DNA of 64,000 bases from positions 152,449 through 216,448 of the forward strand of contig NZ_JBISCC010000117.1 in the NCBI RefSeq assembly GCF_044385915.1, in the 5' to 3' direction. The DNA comes from Thalassobellus citreus. GTDB taxonomy: Bacteria; Bacteroidota; Bacteroidia; Flavobacteriales; Flavobacteriaceae. The notes under the pieces were generated by a model. The model did no database searches, had not been told where the DNA came from, and saw nothing but the letters and a program-made list of their open reading frames with translations. The translations under genes and the position numbers were made by a program. This document shows, one piece after another, positions 8,829-16,559 of this stretch (its first letter is position 1; each line of letters begins with the position of its first letter).

Positions 8829-9080
8829 TTAAGTATCATAAGGACTATTAACATCATCAGCAAAATGAGTTATTTCATAAGGCTTTTGTAGAAACCAATT
8901 AGATTTTATATCAGCTTCAAACCAACATTCGTTTTTAACATCCCAACGACAAGTTTCTATAACACCTCCTTGAGGCGCTTCGGGGTTACAAGAAAAAACG
9001 ATACAACTTATATAAGGCGGATTAAAACCACTGTATGTTTCAGGTTTCCTGTCTTCTATTTTAGTCCAATTTAATTTCAT
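8829..9080 (-). CDS. DUF551-like small phage protein, 83 aa
   Basis: An 83-residue protein starting MKLNWTKIEDRKPET. The W-x-K-x-E-D-R-x-P-E pattern followed by a hydrophobic strand (ISCIVFSC) resembles the short DUF551-type proteins common in phages, whose function is unknown. Later tryptophans (ETCRWDV, NECWFEA) also fit. It is the last gene before the terminator at 8757-8788. Confidence 0.6.
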   Translation of the reverse strand: MKLNWTKIEDRKPETYSGFNPPYISCIVFSCNPEAPQGGVIETCRWDVKNECWFEADIKSNWFLQKPYEITHFADDVNSPYDT

Positions 9081-9092
9081 ACCCTAAATATA

Positions 9093-9341
9093 TTAATTTC
9101 TACATTTATCTACTAACGGTAAACCGTGTAGTTTGGTAAAAAACTTGGTAAGCTCGAAATGCGTATGCATTAAATTGGTACGCTGTTCTTTGTAATCAGC
9201 TTCTTCGGTTAACAAAAAAGCATAAAACAAATCGTTAATACGCTCTCTGTAATCTTTGGCTTGTAAATAACATAGCAGTTCGTTTAATACGGCTAATGCT
9301 TGTTCTTTTTGATCTTGTAACTCTTCGCTGTTTTTCGGCAT
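9093..9341 (-). CDS. Small helical phage protein, 82 aa
   Basis: The start is taken at ATG 9341 (MPKNSEELQDQKEQ) rather than 9362 because the longer version only adds MFLNFKV. It is a highly helical, charged protein with no family recognised. It lies 12 bp upstream of the DUF551-like gene, so the two are probably co-transcribed. In the gap upstream (9342-9562) the decamer GTTTTTCGGC occurs near 9474 and inverted near 9372, and nothing else was seen. Confidence 0.55.
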   Translation of the reverse strand: MPKNSEELQDQKEQALAVLNELLCYLQAKDYRERINDLFYAFLLTEEADYKEQRTNLMHTHFELTKFFTKLHGLPLVDKCRN

Positions 9342-9562
9342 AACTTTGAAATTTAAAAACACCTACACGAGCTGCCGAAAAACAACGAAACGAAGTAATT
9401 GAGTAGGCTTCCCCAAACTCTCTCATGTAGGATATATTAATAAAAATGTTTTTTGAAATCATAGTTTCAAGGTTTTTCGGCACTACAAATATAACAAAAA
9501 AACCAATACGTAAATGTATTTGTTAATAGTTTTAGGCGCAATGGTAGGTTTGTATGAAATAA

Positions 9563-9700
9563 TTAATCACGGTTTTTTTTAGAAAATAATTCTCTAAACT
9601 TTGTATCAGCAATACAAGGTTCAGAATGATGCCACGACATATATATCGCTTCTAATTCTTCATCAGACAAATCAATTATAATAGTTTCTCCTGGTTTCAT
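9563..9700 (-). CDS. Small acidic phage protein, 45 aa
   Basis: The frame is open back to 9847, but the upstream part is the translated 138-bp repeat and is not credible. The start is therefore placed at ATG 9698-9700 (MKPGETIIIDLSDEELEAIY), leaving 45 residues ending FRELFSKKNRD. The protein is acidic and helical. Repeat copy 2 ends 15 bp before the start and probably carries its control signals. No function is assigned. Confidence 0.5.
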   Translation of the reverse strand: MKPGETIIIDLSDEELEAIYMSWHHSEPCIADTKFRELFSKKNRD

Positions 9701-9714
9701 ACTCAAAAATACAA

Positions 9715-9852
9715 AAAAAATAAACAGAAATAAACGACCCCGAAAAGTGGGTTTTAATTCGTGCGGTTGAACTGAACCCCTGAAACACCAATAAACATAA
9801 GGGTTTATTCCGCACGAATTGATTGTGCGGTTTTGTGCGTTCCGCACGAATT
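9715..9852. repeat. 138-bp repeat, copy 2
   Basis: It differs from copy 1 at two positions only: AACCCC replaces AACCGC, which breaks one stem, and TTTATTCC replaces TTTGTTCC. The 11-mer AATTCGTGCGG and both inverted copies are retained. The right end touches the stop codon of the 76-aa gene. The stretch sits upstream of the 45-aa gene, mirroring copy 1 upstream of the terminase operon. Confidence 0.85.
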
Positions 9853-10082
9853 TAATCTATTTTCTCTAAATCTAATCGAATACATCCGTATTCCTTATTT
9901 ACTAAGCAATCTATGAGTTGTTTTTCAGGCACTTTAAACCTATCACCATTAATAACGATACAATCAGACCCTAAAGCCTTTAAAATAGTTTTGTAACCCA
10001 TCCTAATACTATAAGAAACAATTGTTTTAGTAACGGAGCCTTCATGGTACTCTTGATAATCTGTTAAATCAAACATATACAC
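9852..10082 (-). CDS. Hypothetical phage protein, 76 aa
   Basis: A 76-residue protein (MYMFDLTDYQEYHEGSVTK) with mixed alpha/beta character and two cysteines. No family was recognised. The stop codon abuts repeat copy 2. The gene lies 9 bp downstream of the 53-aa gene, consistent with one transcript starting near 10.26 kb. Confidence 0.55.
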   Translation of the reverse strand: MYMFDLTDYQEYHEGSVTKTIVSYSIRMGYKTILKALGSDCIVINGDRFKVPEKQLIDCLVNKEYGCIRLDLEKID

Positions 10083-10091
10083 TTAATTCTT

Positions 10092-10253
10092 TTAAAAAGT
10101 TTTAGAAAAATAACCACCAACACGAGACCAACTCTTATCAATAACGTTTCGCTTCCTATACGATTGAGTAAAGTTACTTCCGTACAAATCAAAAGCAGAC
10201 AAAAAACCTTTAAAAAAGGATGAGTTTAATTTATTATTTAATACGTTTCTCAT
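10092..10253 (-). CDS. Small phage protein, 53 aa
   Basis: The start is placed at ATG 10251-10253 (MRNVLNNKLNSSFFKGF). The frame is open to 10307, but that extension runs through the terminator stem at 10271-10301 and would give a poor protein. The 53 residues are basic and aromatic (QSYRKRNVIDKSWSRVGGYF). No family was recognised. Confidence 0.5.
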   Translation of the reverse strand: MRNVLNNKLNSSFFKGFLSAFDLYGSNFTQSYRKRNVIDKSWSRVGGYFSKTF

Positions 10254-10270
10254 ACCCAAATTTACAAAAA

Positions 10271-10301
10271 AAAATCCCGATTCATTACAAATCGGGATTT
10301 T
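10271..10301 (-). terminator. Rho-independent terminator of the capsid operon
   Basis: Perfect 12-bp arms AAAATCCCGATT (10271-10282) and AATCGGGATTTT (10290-10301) with a 7-nt loop. On the minus strand the arm runs into nine T residues. It lies 40 bp after the last capsid-operon gene. Confidence 0.85.
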
Positions 10302-10340
10302 CATCAACTAAACTAAATAAAATAACAAAAACTCACCTTA

Positions 10341-11162
10341 TTATGTTCTACTTCGTTCTACAAATACGTGGTCGCCTCCAGCTACTTCAACAGCTTCAAC
10401 AGTTAATGTTGCACCGCTTAAAGCATCCCAATCTACCGCGCCCGCTAATAAGAAATTAGCGTTACTAGCTTCAATAGTTGCAGGGTTTGTACCACCACTA
10501 CCTATTAAAGTGTACATACCACCTGTTGTAGCGTTTATAATATCGGTAATAATAGTAGCACCTGTATTGTCTACTAATTGATATTCACCGCTTCCTGGTG
10601 TAGCATCTACCGTTACAGCATCGGCAGCTATTACATTAGCGGTAGCCTTGGTAAACGTACCATAATAACGCTTAGGTAATAAAGCTGTTTTACTAAATTG
10701 CTGAAATTTAAGCAACCAACCTGTGCCGTCATTATTATTAGTTCCTTCTGGTATTAAGGTTAACGGTGCCGCACAACTACCATACACTCTATAGAAAGCA
10801 TCAGGATCTCCGCATGCGCCAATTTTTTGAGCCACAATAACGCTTTTATTTAAAGCGTTTTGTATTAAATTCTCGATAACCTTATCACTACCTGGGTAAT
10901 AATACTCAGGAAGACTAGACATCGAAATATTATCTTCTTCTCCTTCACCTGTCCCTGGTAAACTCGTTTTACTAGATGTAACTTGCAATTCAGTTACATA
11001 CTTGTTAGGTTTCATTATATAATTCCCTACGGTATCCACGCTAAATGGCACTGAAGAAGGGAATGTTAAAATATCACTTAAAAAAAGGATGACAATCTGA
11101 AAATTTTTACTTTCAGCTGCTCCAGAGCCTTTTTGCACTAAAGATGGGTTTGTCCAACTCAT
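10341..11162 (-). CDS. Phage structural protein with a capsid-shared C-terminal module, 273 aa
   Basis: A 273-residue protein directly downstream of the capsid gene. The N-terminal two thirds have no recognised family (MSWTNPSLVQKGSG). The C-terminal 100 residues match the C-terminus of the neighbouring capsid protein: TxATAN/TxVTLA, NTGATIITDI versus NTAPTAITNI, TIEASNANFLL versus TIASGGNFLL. Shared Ig-like or beta modules are typical of surface decoration. Candidates are head decoration, head fibre or major tail protein. The gene ends just before the operon terminator. Confidence 0.6.
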   Translation of the reverse strand: MSWTNPSLVQKGSGAAESKNFQIVILFLSDILTFPSSVPFSVDTVGNYIMKPNKYVTELQVTSSKTSLPGTGEGEEDNISMSSLPEYYYPGSDKVIENLIQNALNKSVIVAQKIGACGDPDAFYRVYGSCAAPLTLIPEGTNNNDGTGWLLKFQQFSKTALLPKRYYGTFTKATANVIAADAVTVDATPGSGEYQLVDNTGATIITDIINATTGGMYTLIGSGGTNPATIEASNANFLLAGAVDWDALSGATLTVEAVEVAGGDHVFVERSRT

Positions 11163-11229
11163 GATTATATGTTTTAAAAATTAAACAAAAACCAGAGCCT
11201 TTACGTTAATAAAGGCCCTAGTATTTTTA

Positions 11230-13425
11230 TTATCTAGAAACTTCAACAAATTTGCTTCCGTTATACTTAACCGTCAGTCTAGCACCTACACTTGCAGTAA
11301 ACGTAGCACTTAATAAGAAGTTACCACCGCTTGCAATAGTGGTGCTATTAGTAGCACTACCACCTTCAATAGTGTATTCTTCATCTACCACAGCGTTTGC
11401 TATATTAGTTATTGCTGTAGGTGCTGTATTATCTTGCGTTACAAACCAAGTACCATTTGCAGCATCGGCAGTTGTAGCATCAGCAGCTAACGTAACTTTT
11501 GTTTCTAAGCTTACTTCGGCAGCAACAGTTCTGGAATACTCTATAAATTTACCGTTAGAATGCGATAAAATTAATTTATCACCTTTAGCCATGGTAAAGT
11601 TTGCTCCTGTAGCTAAAATAATATTAGCGTTATTAGCAATTGTTGGCGCATTTGTAGCATCGTCGCAATATAAATACACGTACGATACATCTGTAGCATC
11701 ATCAAAATTAGTGATAGTTTGAGCACTTGTATTGTTACCTCCAATACGTAAAGCGTGATGCTCTGCTAAACTTGGCGTAACATCGTTAACTGCAATTGGC
11801 ACATACGTATCTGTTAATAACGGCACGTTATTAGAGAAGAAAATTTGATTTTCATAAGTCACTTCGGCATCAGGATCTACATTAGCACCAAATGCTTTTA
11901 CAAACGGACCTAATTTATAATCGCCTACACCTATAATTCCTCTACGCTCAAGGTCTTCACCTAATTTTAAAGACGAATCTTCACCAATTTTATCAACCAT
12001 AATACCTAGGTTGTTATCGGTTGTTAAGTAAAAGAAACCTGTTCCTTCTAATTGCGGACGAATATCGAATTCAATATTTGTCATACCCTCAATATGCTGA
12101 GAATCTTTCTTATAGTCTTGAATGGTGCCTTTTTCGGCTTCGCGACCATCAACATACCAACGATGTACTTCTTTACCTAACGACAGTTTTAAACCTGGCG
12201 TGCTTCTAAAATCTAAAGGCAATTGTTCTTGACATACTTGTGTTAAAACACTATACGTATTAGCAGGTGTTAAAACAGGTGTATCAAACGCTTTATACGT
12301 TTTATCTCTATGCGTATCAATAAATTTCAATAAACCAGACATAGCATTTATAAAGCTTCCTGCTTTTCCTGGTTGTAAAGTTGGATCTGATTTCACACCT
12401 TTGAACAATGAAATTTTATCTTCTTTTCTTACCTGCTTAAATATTTCGTTTAACAAGTATTTAGCAAATCCCATTTTAAAAGGCGTAGACCCTTCGTTAA
12501 AGAATTGATTCATCCAACTTTTTTCAAGTTGTTTCATTTGTGTAATCGTGAAGAATACATCAATTTGCTTGTCGTAAATTTTATTTATAACAGGCACAAA
12601 ACGTTGATTGTTTTTAGGTAAAAACTCCGTTTTTAAAGCTTGTGTAATTTCGCCAGTTACAATACTTGCAAACACATACTGATCTTGAATATTACTAACA
12701 ATACTCCAATGCGCAGGTAAATCGTAACCATCCATAAACAAACTAAAAATTTCGCTTCCATTACGTCTAGAGTAAGCGCCTAAATCTTCGTTTATTTTAT
12801 CAATATTTACTTTGTTATTCCAATCGGTTGCCCCTTTTGGCATAACACCTTGGTTTAATGCGTCTATAAGGTTTTTGTTCCAAGGACGCGCTTCTACACT
12901 ATCATACGATTGTCCAGAAGCAAATAAATGCGTTGCACTATGTTTCACGGCTTTTGTGTTATTTGGGTTAAAATCAATTACGGCTTCCGGAACATCTGGT
13001 TCTGGTTCGTCTTTAAGTTTCGCTAAATCGGCAGCCTGCTGCTCGTTGGTTTTTTTAGCTACTTTTAACTGACTAATTGCTGCTTGTAATGTTGCTAACA
13101 CAGATTTATCATCTGTTGTAGGAACTTCTGCAGCTGGTTCGTCGTCAACATCTGTTCCTGCCGATGGCGCAGGCTTAATATCTAAAGCTGCTAATTCTGC
13201 TTTTAAAGTGTCAAAATCTTTTGAAGCAGCACCTATATACTCATTGTTGTAATAAGCAACAAAAGCTTCAGCAAAAGACTCTTCTCCTTCTTTTGATGCG
13301 TAGCCTATAGCTTTGTTTAACTTTTCCATTTTTTCCGCCGAAAAGTCTAGCGGTTCCTTTGCATCTGGGTCAAACCCCATAAAAGCCGCAATAGCCGCTA
13401 AATGCTTTAAAAACAATTTTTTCAT
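11230..13425 (-). CDS. Putative major capsid protein with N-terminal scaffold-like and C-terminal beta modules, 731 aa
   Basis: A large structural protein directly after an S49 head-maturation protease, the usual place of the capsid gene. Residues 1 to about 150 are acidic and helical with a coiled-coil-like part (LQAAISQLKVAKKTNEQQAA) and resemble a scaffold or delta domain that a protease would remove. The middle part (about 170-550) is the probable capsid fold. The last 165 residues hold two diverged copies of a beta-rich module ending in NGKFIEYSR and NGSKFVEVSR; the second copy is also related to the neighbour's C-terminus. At 731 aa it is about twice a typical capsid protein, consistent with the two fused extras. 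The assignment rests on context. Confidence 0.6.
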   Translation of the reverse strand: MKKLFLKHLAAIAAFMGFDPDAKEPLDFSAEKMEKLNKAIGYASKEGEESFAEAFVAYYNNEYIGAASKDFDTLKAELAALDIKPAPSAGTDVDDEPAAEVPTTDDKSVLATLQAAISQLKVAKKTNEQQAADLAKLKDEPEPDVPEAVIDFNPNNTKAVKHSATHLFASGQSYDSVEARPWNKNLIDALNQGVMPKGATDWNNKVNIDKINEDLGAYSRRNGSEIFSLFMDGYDLPAHWSIVSNIQDQYVFASIVTGEITQALKTEFLPKNNQRFVPVINKIYDKQIDVFFTITQMKQLEKSWMNQFFNEGSTPFKMGFAKYLLNEIFKQVRKEDKISLFKGVKSDPTLQPGKAGSFINAMSGLLKFIDTHRDKTYKAFDTPVLTPANTYSVLTQVCQEQLPLDFRSTPGLKLSLGKEVHRWYVDGREAEKGTIQDYKKDSQHIEGMTNIEFDIRPQLEGTGFFYLTTDNNLGIMVDKIGEDSSLKLGEDLERRGIIGVGDYKLGPFVKAFGANVDPDAEVTYENQIFFSNNVPLLTDTYVPIAVNDVTPSLAEHHALRIGGNNTSAQTITNFDDATDVSYVYLYCDDATNAPTIANNANIILATGANFTMAKGDKLILSHSNGKFIEYSRTVAAEVSLETKVTLAADATTADAANGTWFVTQDNTAPTAITNIANAVVDEEYTIEGGSATNSTTIASGGNFLLSATFTASVGARLTVKYNGSKFVEVSR

Positions 13426-13447
13426 TGTGTTCGTTTTAAATTAATAA

Positions 13448-14329
13448 TTAACTATTTGTGGATATAAAAGATCTTGCATCGGCAAGGAACTTAAGTTGGT
13501 CTACGGCATATTCAATATTACCTATGGCGTCTATCATGCCAATATCTAAAGCTTCATCAGCATAAAACATTTTACCAGTCAATACACCTGGCACATCTTT
13601 TAAATTAGGTCTCGCTGCTTTAAAGGCTTCTTGAAATTTTAATGCTAATGGGTCCAGGTATTCCGCACGTATTAATTCGTACTTACCTTCAAGAGCGAGT
13701 TTAAAGGCTTTGTTTTTATCTTCGCTTAAACTAGACTCTATAATATGCTCTACAATGCCGTATTCTTCAAGCATTTTCTTTTGGTTGTACAGGGTTAACA
13801 TTACGCCTAAACTACCAACCATGGCGCTCGTGTTATTTTCGGCAATCATTAAATCGGTTCCCGAATTTTTCCAAAGGTTTGCGCTTGCACAGGTATCAAA
13901 TAAAGAAACAACAGGTTTTTTTTTGTTTTTTAAGAAGTCTAAATAAGGCGGTACACTACTTACGGTACCACCTCCAGAATCGTCGTGCCATATCTGACCA
14001 ATAAAACGTGGGTCGTTATCGAAGTTTTTAGCCATAGCAACCAGCTCATCGCTTCCCCAATTAAACCAACCACCGTATTTATACATGCCACCAATACAGC
14101 GCACAATACCAATACTACCTTCTGGTACATCTTGTTGCGATACATCTATAACATTTCCATCGGTATCAATAACTTCTCTAACAAAAGAAGCTTCTTGATC
14201 TTTAGGACTTATTAATGAAACGGGTTTTACTGATTTGTCTATAGAAGATTCTAAATAGCGTAAAGCAACATGCGGAGATAATAACCACATTCCTTTTTCT
14301 ATTTCGTGCTTATAAGCGTTTTGATTCAT
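13448..14329 (-). CDS. S49-family head maturation protease, 293 aa
   Basis: A SppA/ClpP-fold serine peptidase of the phage S49 type, which processes capsid and scaffold. Visible family features are a GGTVSSVPPYLDFL strand-turn, the KKPVVSLFDTCASANLW segment where the serine nucleophile of S49 enzymes lies (CASA), and MVGSLGVMLTLYNQKKMLEE, the conserved Gly-Ser-Leu-Gly region before the C-terminal helix. GKMFYADEALDIGMIDAIG matches the usual C-terminal GxxxxAxxAxxxGLID pattern. It is the first gene of its operon, with the late promoter at 14358-14393, and is followed 22 bp later by the capsid gene. Confidence 0.8.
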   Translation of the reverse strand: MNQNAYKHEIEKGMWLLSPHVALRYLESSIDKSVKPVSLISPKDQEASFVREVIDTDGNVIDVSQQDVPEGSIGIVRCIGGMYKYGGWFNWGSDELVAMAKNFDNDPRFIGQIWHDDSGGGTVSSVPPYLDFLKNKKKPVVSLFDTCASANLWKNSGTDLMIAENNTSAMVGSLGVMLTLYNQKKMLEEYGIVEHIIESSLSEDKNKAFKLALEGKYELIRAEYLDPLALKFQEAFKAARPNLKDVPGVLTGKMFYADEALDIGMIDAIGNIEYAVDQLKFLADARSFISTNS

Positions 14330-14357
14330 TACATACCGTTAATAGGAATTAATAAAT

Positions 14358-14393
14358 CAATAATACAATGAGAAGACACTTCTTAAAAGGACA
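14358..14393 (-). promoter_or_regulatory. Phage late promoter P2 (protease-capsid operon)
   Basis: Minus strand: TGTCCTTTTAA (14393-14383) and TATTATTG (14365-14358) at the common 28-nt spacing. It lies 29 bp upstream of the protease ATG. No hairpin terminator is visible in the remaining 14394-14515 gap. Confidence 0.65.
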
Positions 14394-14515
14394 TGTTATT
14401 TTGAGTAAAAAAAATAAGCCGATGAAAAAAAATGAAAAATGATGAATTTATGTGTTTTTCAGGAAGAAAAAAGAGGCGAAAACCACGATTTTACTCCCTA
14501 AATTGTCCCAAAAAA

Positions 14516-15061
14516 CTATAAATACTTAGAAACCAGTTTGTTAGAGCGTTTTTTTTCTCTTTCGAACAGTTTTTCATAGTTTTGAAACGCCTTATCGTCA
14601 CTAGCAAGGTTATATTTTTGTAAAAATTCAGTAATTGCTTTGTAGCGTTTTCCTTTTTTAAAGTCGTTACCAAAATGCGCACCATCAACATAAGAAACTA
14701 AACTTAAACGAAATAACGATTCAAACACATCTGTAATATCTTTAATTTCTTTTTCTGAAAAATTTACAAATCCAGATCTACAGTCTACTACTTTTTTATT
14801 TCGTCGTCTTATATTTTTACTAACTGCAATATAAAAAGTAATTCCCTCTTTTACTTTTACAGGTTTATTGCTAGTTTCTAAACACTGCAAAATCATTTTA
14901 GAAAAAGGTCTGTTGTTTTTTATGTGTAACGCTTTCGCTTTAACGTTATTTGCAATAAGCTCAATTGGTGTATCTAGCTGCTCAGAAATAAACATGCATA
15001 AATGTTCGGGAAGCGGAAAGGGTATTATTTGAGATTTGTCGAGCGCCATATTGTTACTCAA
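14516..15061 (-). CDS. Hypothetical phage protein, 181 aa
   Basis: A 181-residue basic protein (MSNNMALDKSQIIPFPLPEH). A charged middle part (KNIRRRNKKVVDCRSGFVNF) and a C-terminal helix rich in Lys and Glu are visible. No family was recognised and there is no signal peptide. It is the last gene of the tailspike/lysis operon. Confidence 0.6.
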   Translation of the reverse strand: MSNNMALDKSQIIPFPLPEHLCMFISEQLDTPIELIANNVKAKALHIKNNRPFSKMILQCLETSNKPVKVKEGITFYIAVSKNIRRRNKKVVDCRSGFVNFSEKEIKDITDVFESLFRLSLVSYVDGAHFGNDFKKGKRYKAITEFLQKYNLASDDKAFQNYEKLFEREKKRSNKLVSKYL

Positions 15062-15104
15062 ATATAAAACAATTTGTTAAATAATTAACAATAGGTTAAA
15101 TAAA

Positions 15105-15467
15105 TTATTTCTTAATCCATTTGCCTAATCTGTTTTTTTGAGATTTAGTAAGTTTAGAATACTCTTTTTTACCTATAACACAACTATCTAATTTATACAC
15201 AACTTCCTGTGTTGATGTTGGCTTTTGGGTTAATACTATATTTAAAGAATCGTTATGTTTAAACTTATTACCTTCAAGTTTTATCGAGGTATTATTTTCG
15301 TTAGTCGATTTATTAATAGCATTAGATATCGTTTTATTATTAAGTGTTTTCTCTGTACTTAACCAACTGTATTTATGACCGATTTTAGCGCCTATTGGTA
15401 AAAAAAATAACGCACATAAAATAATAACCAAAATTGTTCTCCAAGGTATTTTTTTTATAAAAGTCAT
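15105..15467 (-). CDS. Membrane-anchored lysis-region protein (spanin-like), 120 aa
   Basis: A single N-terminal membrane segment (WRTILVIILCALFFLPIGAK, residues 9-28) is followed by a polar, Asn/Lys-rich external part of about 90 residues. Type II topology, small size and position beside the endolysin resemble an inner-membrane spanin (Rz-like). The extended coiled coil usual in Rz is not obvious, so the call is tentative. Confidence 0.5.
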   Translation of the reverse strand: MTFIKKIPWRTILVIILCALFFLPIGAKIGHKYSWLSTEKTLNNKTISNAINKSTNENNTSIKLEGNKFKHNDSLNIVLTQKPTSTQEVVYKLDSCVIGKKEYSKLTKSQKNRLGKWIKK

Positions 15468-15470
15468 AAT

Positions 15471-15554
15471 TTAAAACATTATTAAACAGGTTAAAAGCAA
15501 TGCTATTGCCCAAAATATAAAAGCGTTTGTTTTGAAATTTTTGTCTAGGTTCAT
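15471..15554 (-). CDS. 27-aa single-span membrane peptide
   Basis: A short frame, ATG 15552-15554 to TAA 15471, encodes MNLDKNFKTN followed by one hydrophobic span (AFIFWAIALLLTCLIMF). It fits exactly between the endolysin and the 120-aa membrane protein, with 3 and 6 bp gaps. It could be a small lysis accessory such as a holin-like or antiholin peptide. Translation is inferred from packing alone. Confidence 0.4.
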   Translation of the reverse strand: MNLDKNFKTNAFIFWAIALLLTCLIMF

Positions 15555-15560
15555 AATGAG

Positions 15561-15977
15561 TTATTTATTCATTTGAAAATGTGGAACATCAACAAAACCG
15601 TTTTCTATTCCATCTTTATTAAAATCGCCACCCCAAACATTATCTTCATGCAAGCTTTCCCAATAGTCGCCTAATGGTTTTATGTGTTCAAATCTATATG
15701 TTAGATCGCCATCTATAAAGAAATTAAAATCTACTGCTAATCTATCAGCATGTAAACTTAAAAGCGTTTTACTTAAACGTCTGGTTTTTATAAGTTTTAC
15801 ACCTAAAACACCACCTCTAACTATTTTATAACCAAAGTAGTTTAACAAAATTTGACTTCTGGTGCGGTAAGCTTCTCCAAAGGTTAAGCGAATACCATAA
15901 CAATCAAAAGCATACTGAATTAGTTTGCTTATGTTGTATGTGAATATTTGTTGTTTTTCGCTTAGTTTCATTTCCAA
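15561..15977 (-). CDS. M15-family peptidoglycan endopeptidase (endolysin), 138 aa
   Basis: A zinc D,D- or L-alanyl-D-glutamate endopeptidase of the VanY/M15 type that cuts peptide stems of the cell wall at lysis. The zinc signature SxHxxxxAxD is present as SLHADRLAVDF (H77, D83), and the C-terminal zinc histidine lies in DVPHFQ (H133). The glycine of the usual SxHxxGxAxD is replaced by leucine (L80). There is no signal peptide, so release would depend on the neighbouring membrane proteins. Confidence 0.8.
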   Translation of the reverse strand: MEMKLSEKQQIFTYNISKLIQYAFDCYGIRLTFGEAYRTRSQILLNYFGYKIVRGGVLGVKLIKTRRLSKTLLSLHADRLAVDFNFFIDGDLTYRFEHIKPLGDYWESLHEDNVWGGDFNKDGIENGFVDVPHFQMNK

Positions 15978-16025
15978 TTTTTAAAAATTCGGTTAAGTTT
16001 ACGGGAAAACCGTAATACAATTATT

Positions 16026-16235
16026 TTAGTTTTTTTTTAGCAATACCTTAAACCACGCTTTATAACTCCCGTTATGATTACGTTTAACGTCTAATTGAAA
16101 CAAATAAATAACTCTTAATATTGACAATATAGCTGCTGTAATACTAAAAGCCGAAACCCATAAAACAGATAAAAACACCGTAAATAAAGTCGTTATTACA
16201 CTTTCACCGTAAATTAAAAGAAGTTTGTATGGCAT
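16026..16235 (-). CDS. Small membrane protein, holin candidate, 69 aa
   Basis: A 69-residue protein with one or two hydrophobic segments (VITTLFTVFLSVLWVSAFSI, then ITAAILSILRVIYLF) and a basic C-terminus. With the neighbouring 96-aa membrane gene it forms the expected holin position between tailspike and endolysin. Which of the two is the holin cannot be told. Confidence 0.55.
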   Translation of the reverse strand: MPYKLLLIYGESVITTLFTVFLSVLWVSAFSITAAILSILRVIYLFQLDVKRNHNGSYKAWFKVLLKKN

Positions 16236-16242
16236 AGCTTAT

Positions 16243-16533
16243 TTATTTTGTATTAGAAATTCTTTTTAAAAAATCGACGATAATAATTCCAATGTTATTA
16301 GTAACAGTACCAACAGCACTACCGCCACGAGCTATAAAAAAACCAACAACAACGATACAACCACCAAAAAAGGTGATAGGCACAGGTTCTTTGCTCTCTA
16401 TAAACCACGCTTTTACTGGTAAAAACAAAGGCGCTATAAATAATATTACCCCTAGTAATTGCCAGAAGTAAATCCAAACAATCTCAGCTTTTGAATCTTT
16501 TTTTTCTGCTAACTTTTGTTTTATCTCGTTCAT
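16243..16533 (-). CDS. Small two-span membrane protein, holin candidate, 96 aa
   Basis: A 96-residue protein with two clear membrane segments (IVWIYFWQLLGVILFIAPLF and ITFFGGCIVVVGFFIARGG) and a charged N-terminal helix. Two spans plus a lysis-cassette location are typical of class II holins, which form the inner-membrane lesion that triggers lysis. It ends 7 bp before the 69-aa membrane gene. Confidence 0.6.
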   Translation of the reverse strand: MNEIKQKLAEKKDSKAEIVWIYFWQLLGVILFIAPLFLPVKAWFIESKEPVPITFFGGCIVVVGFFIARGGSAVGTVTNNIGIIIVDFLKRISNTK

Positions 16534-16559
16534 CGTTTTGTTTTTTTTTGAAATTAATT

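Noticed and set aside
9235..9483. 82-aa minus-strand frame overlapping the 82-aa gene at 9093-9341
   Set aside because: It starts with GTG, overlaps a more plausible gene by about 107 nt, and its translation (MPKNLETMISKNIFINISYM) has no coherent composition.
11252..11722. 156-aa plus-strand frame within the capsid gene
   Set aside because: A long hydrophobic frame opposite the repetitive capsid modules; low-complexity antisense shadow.
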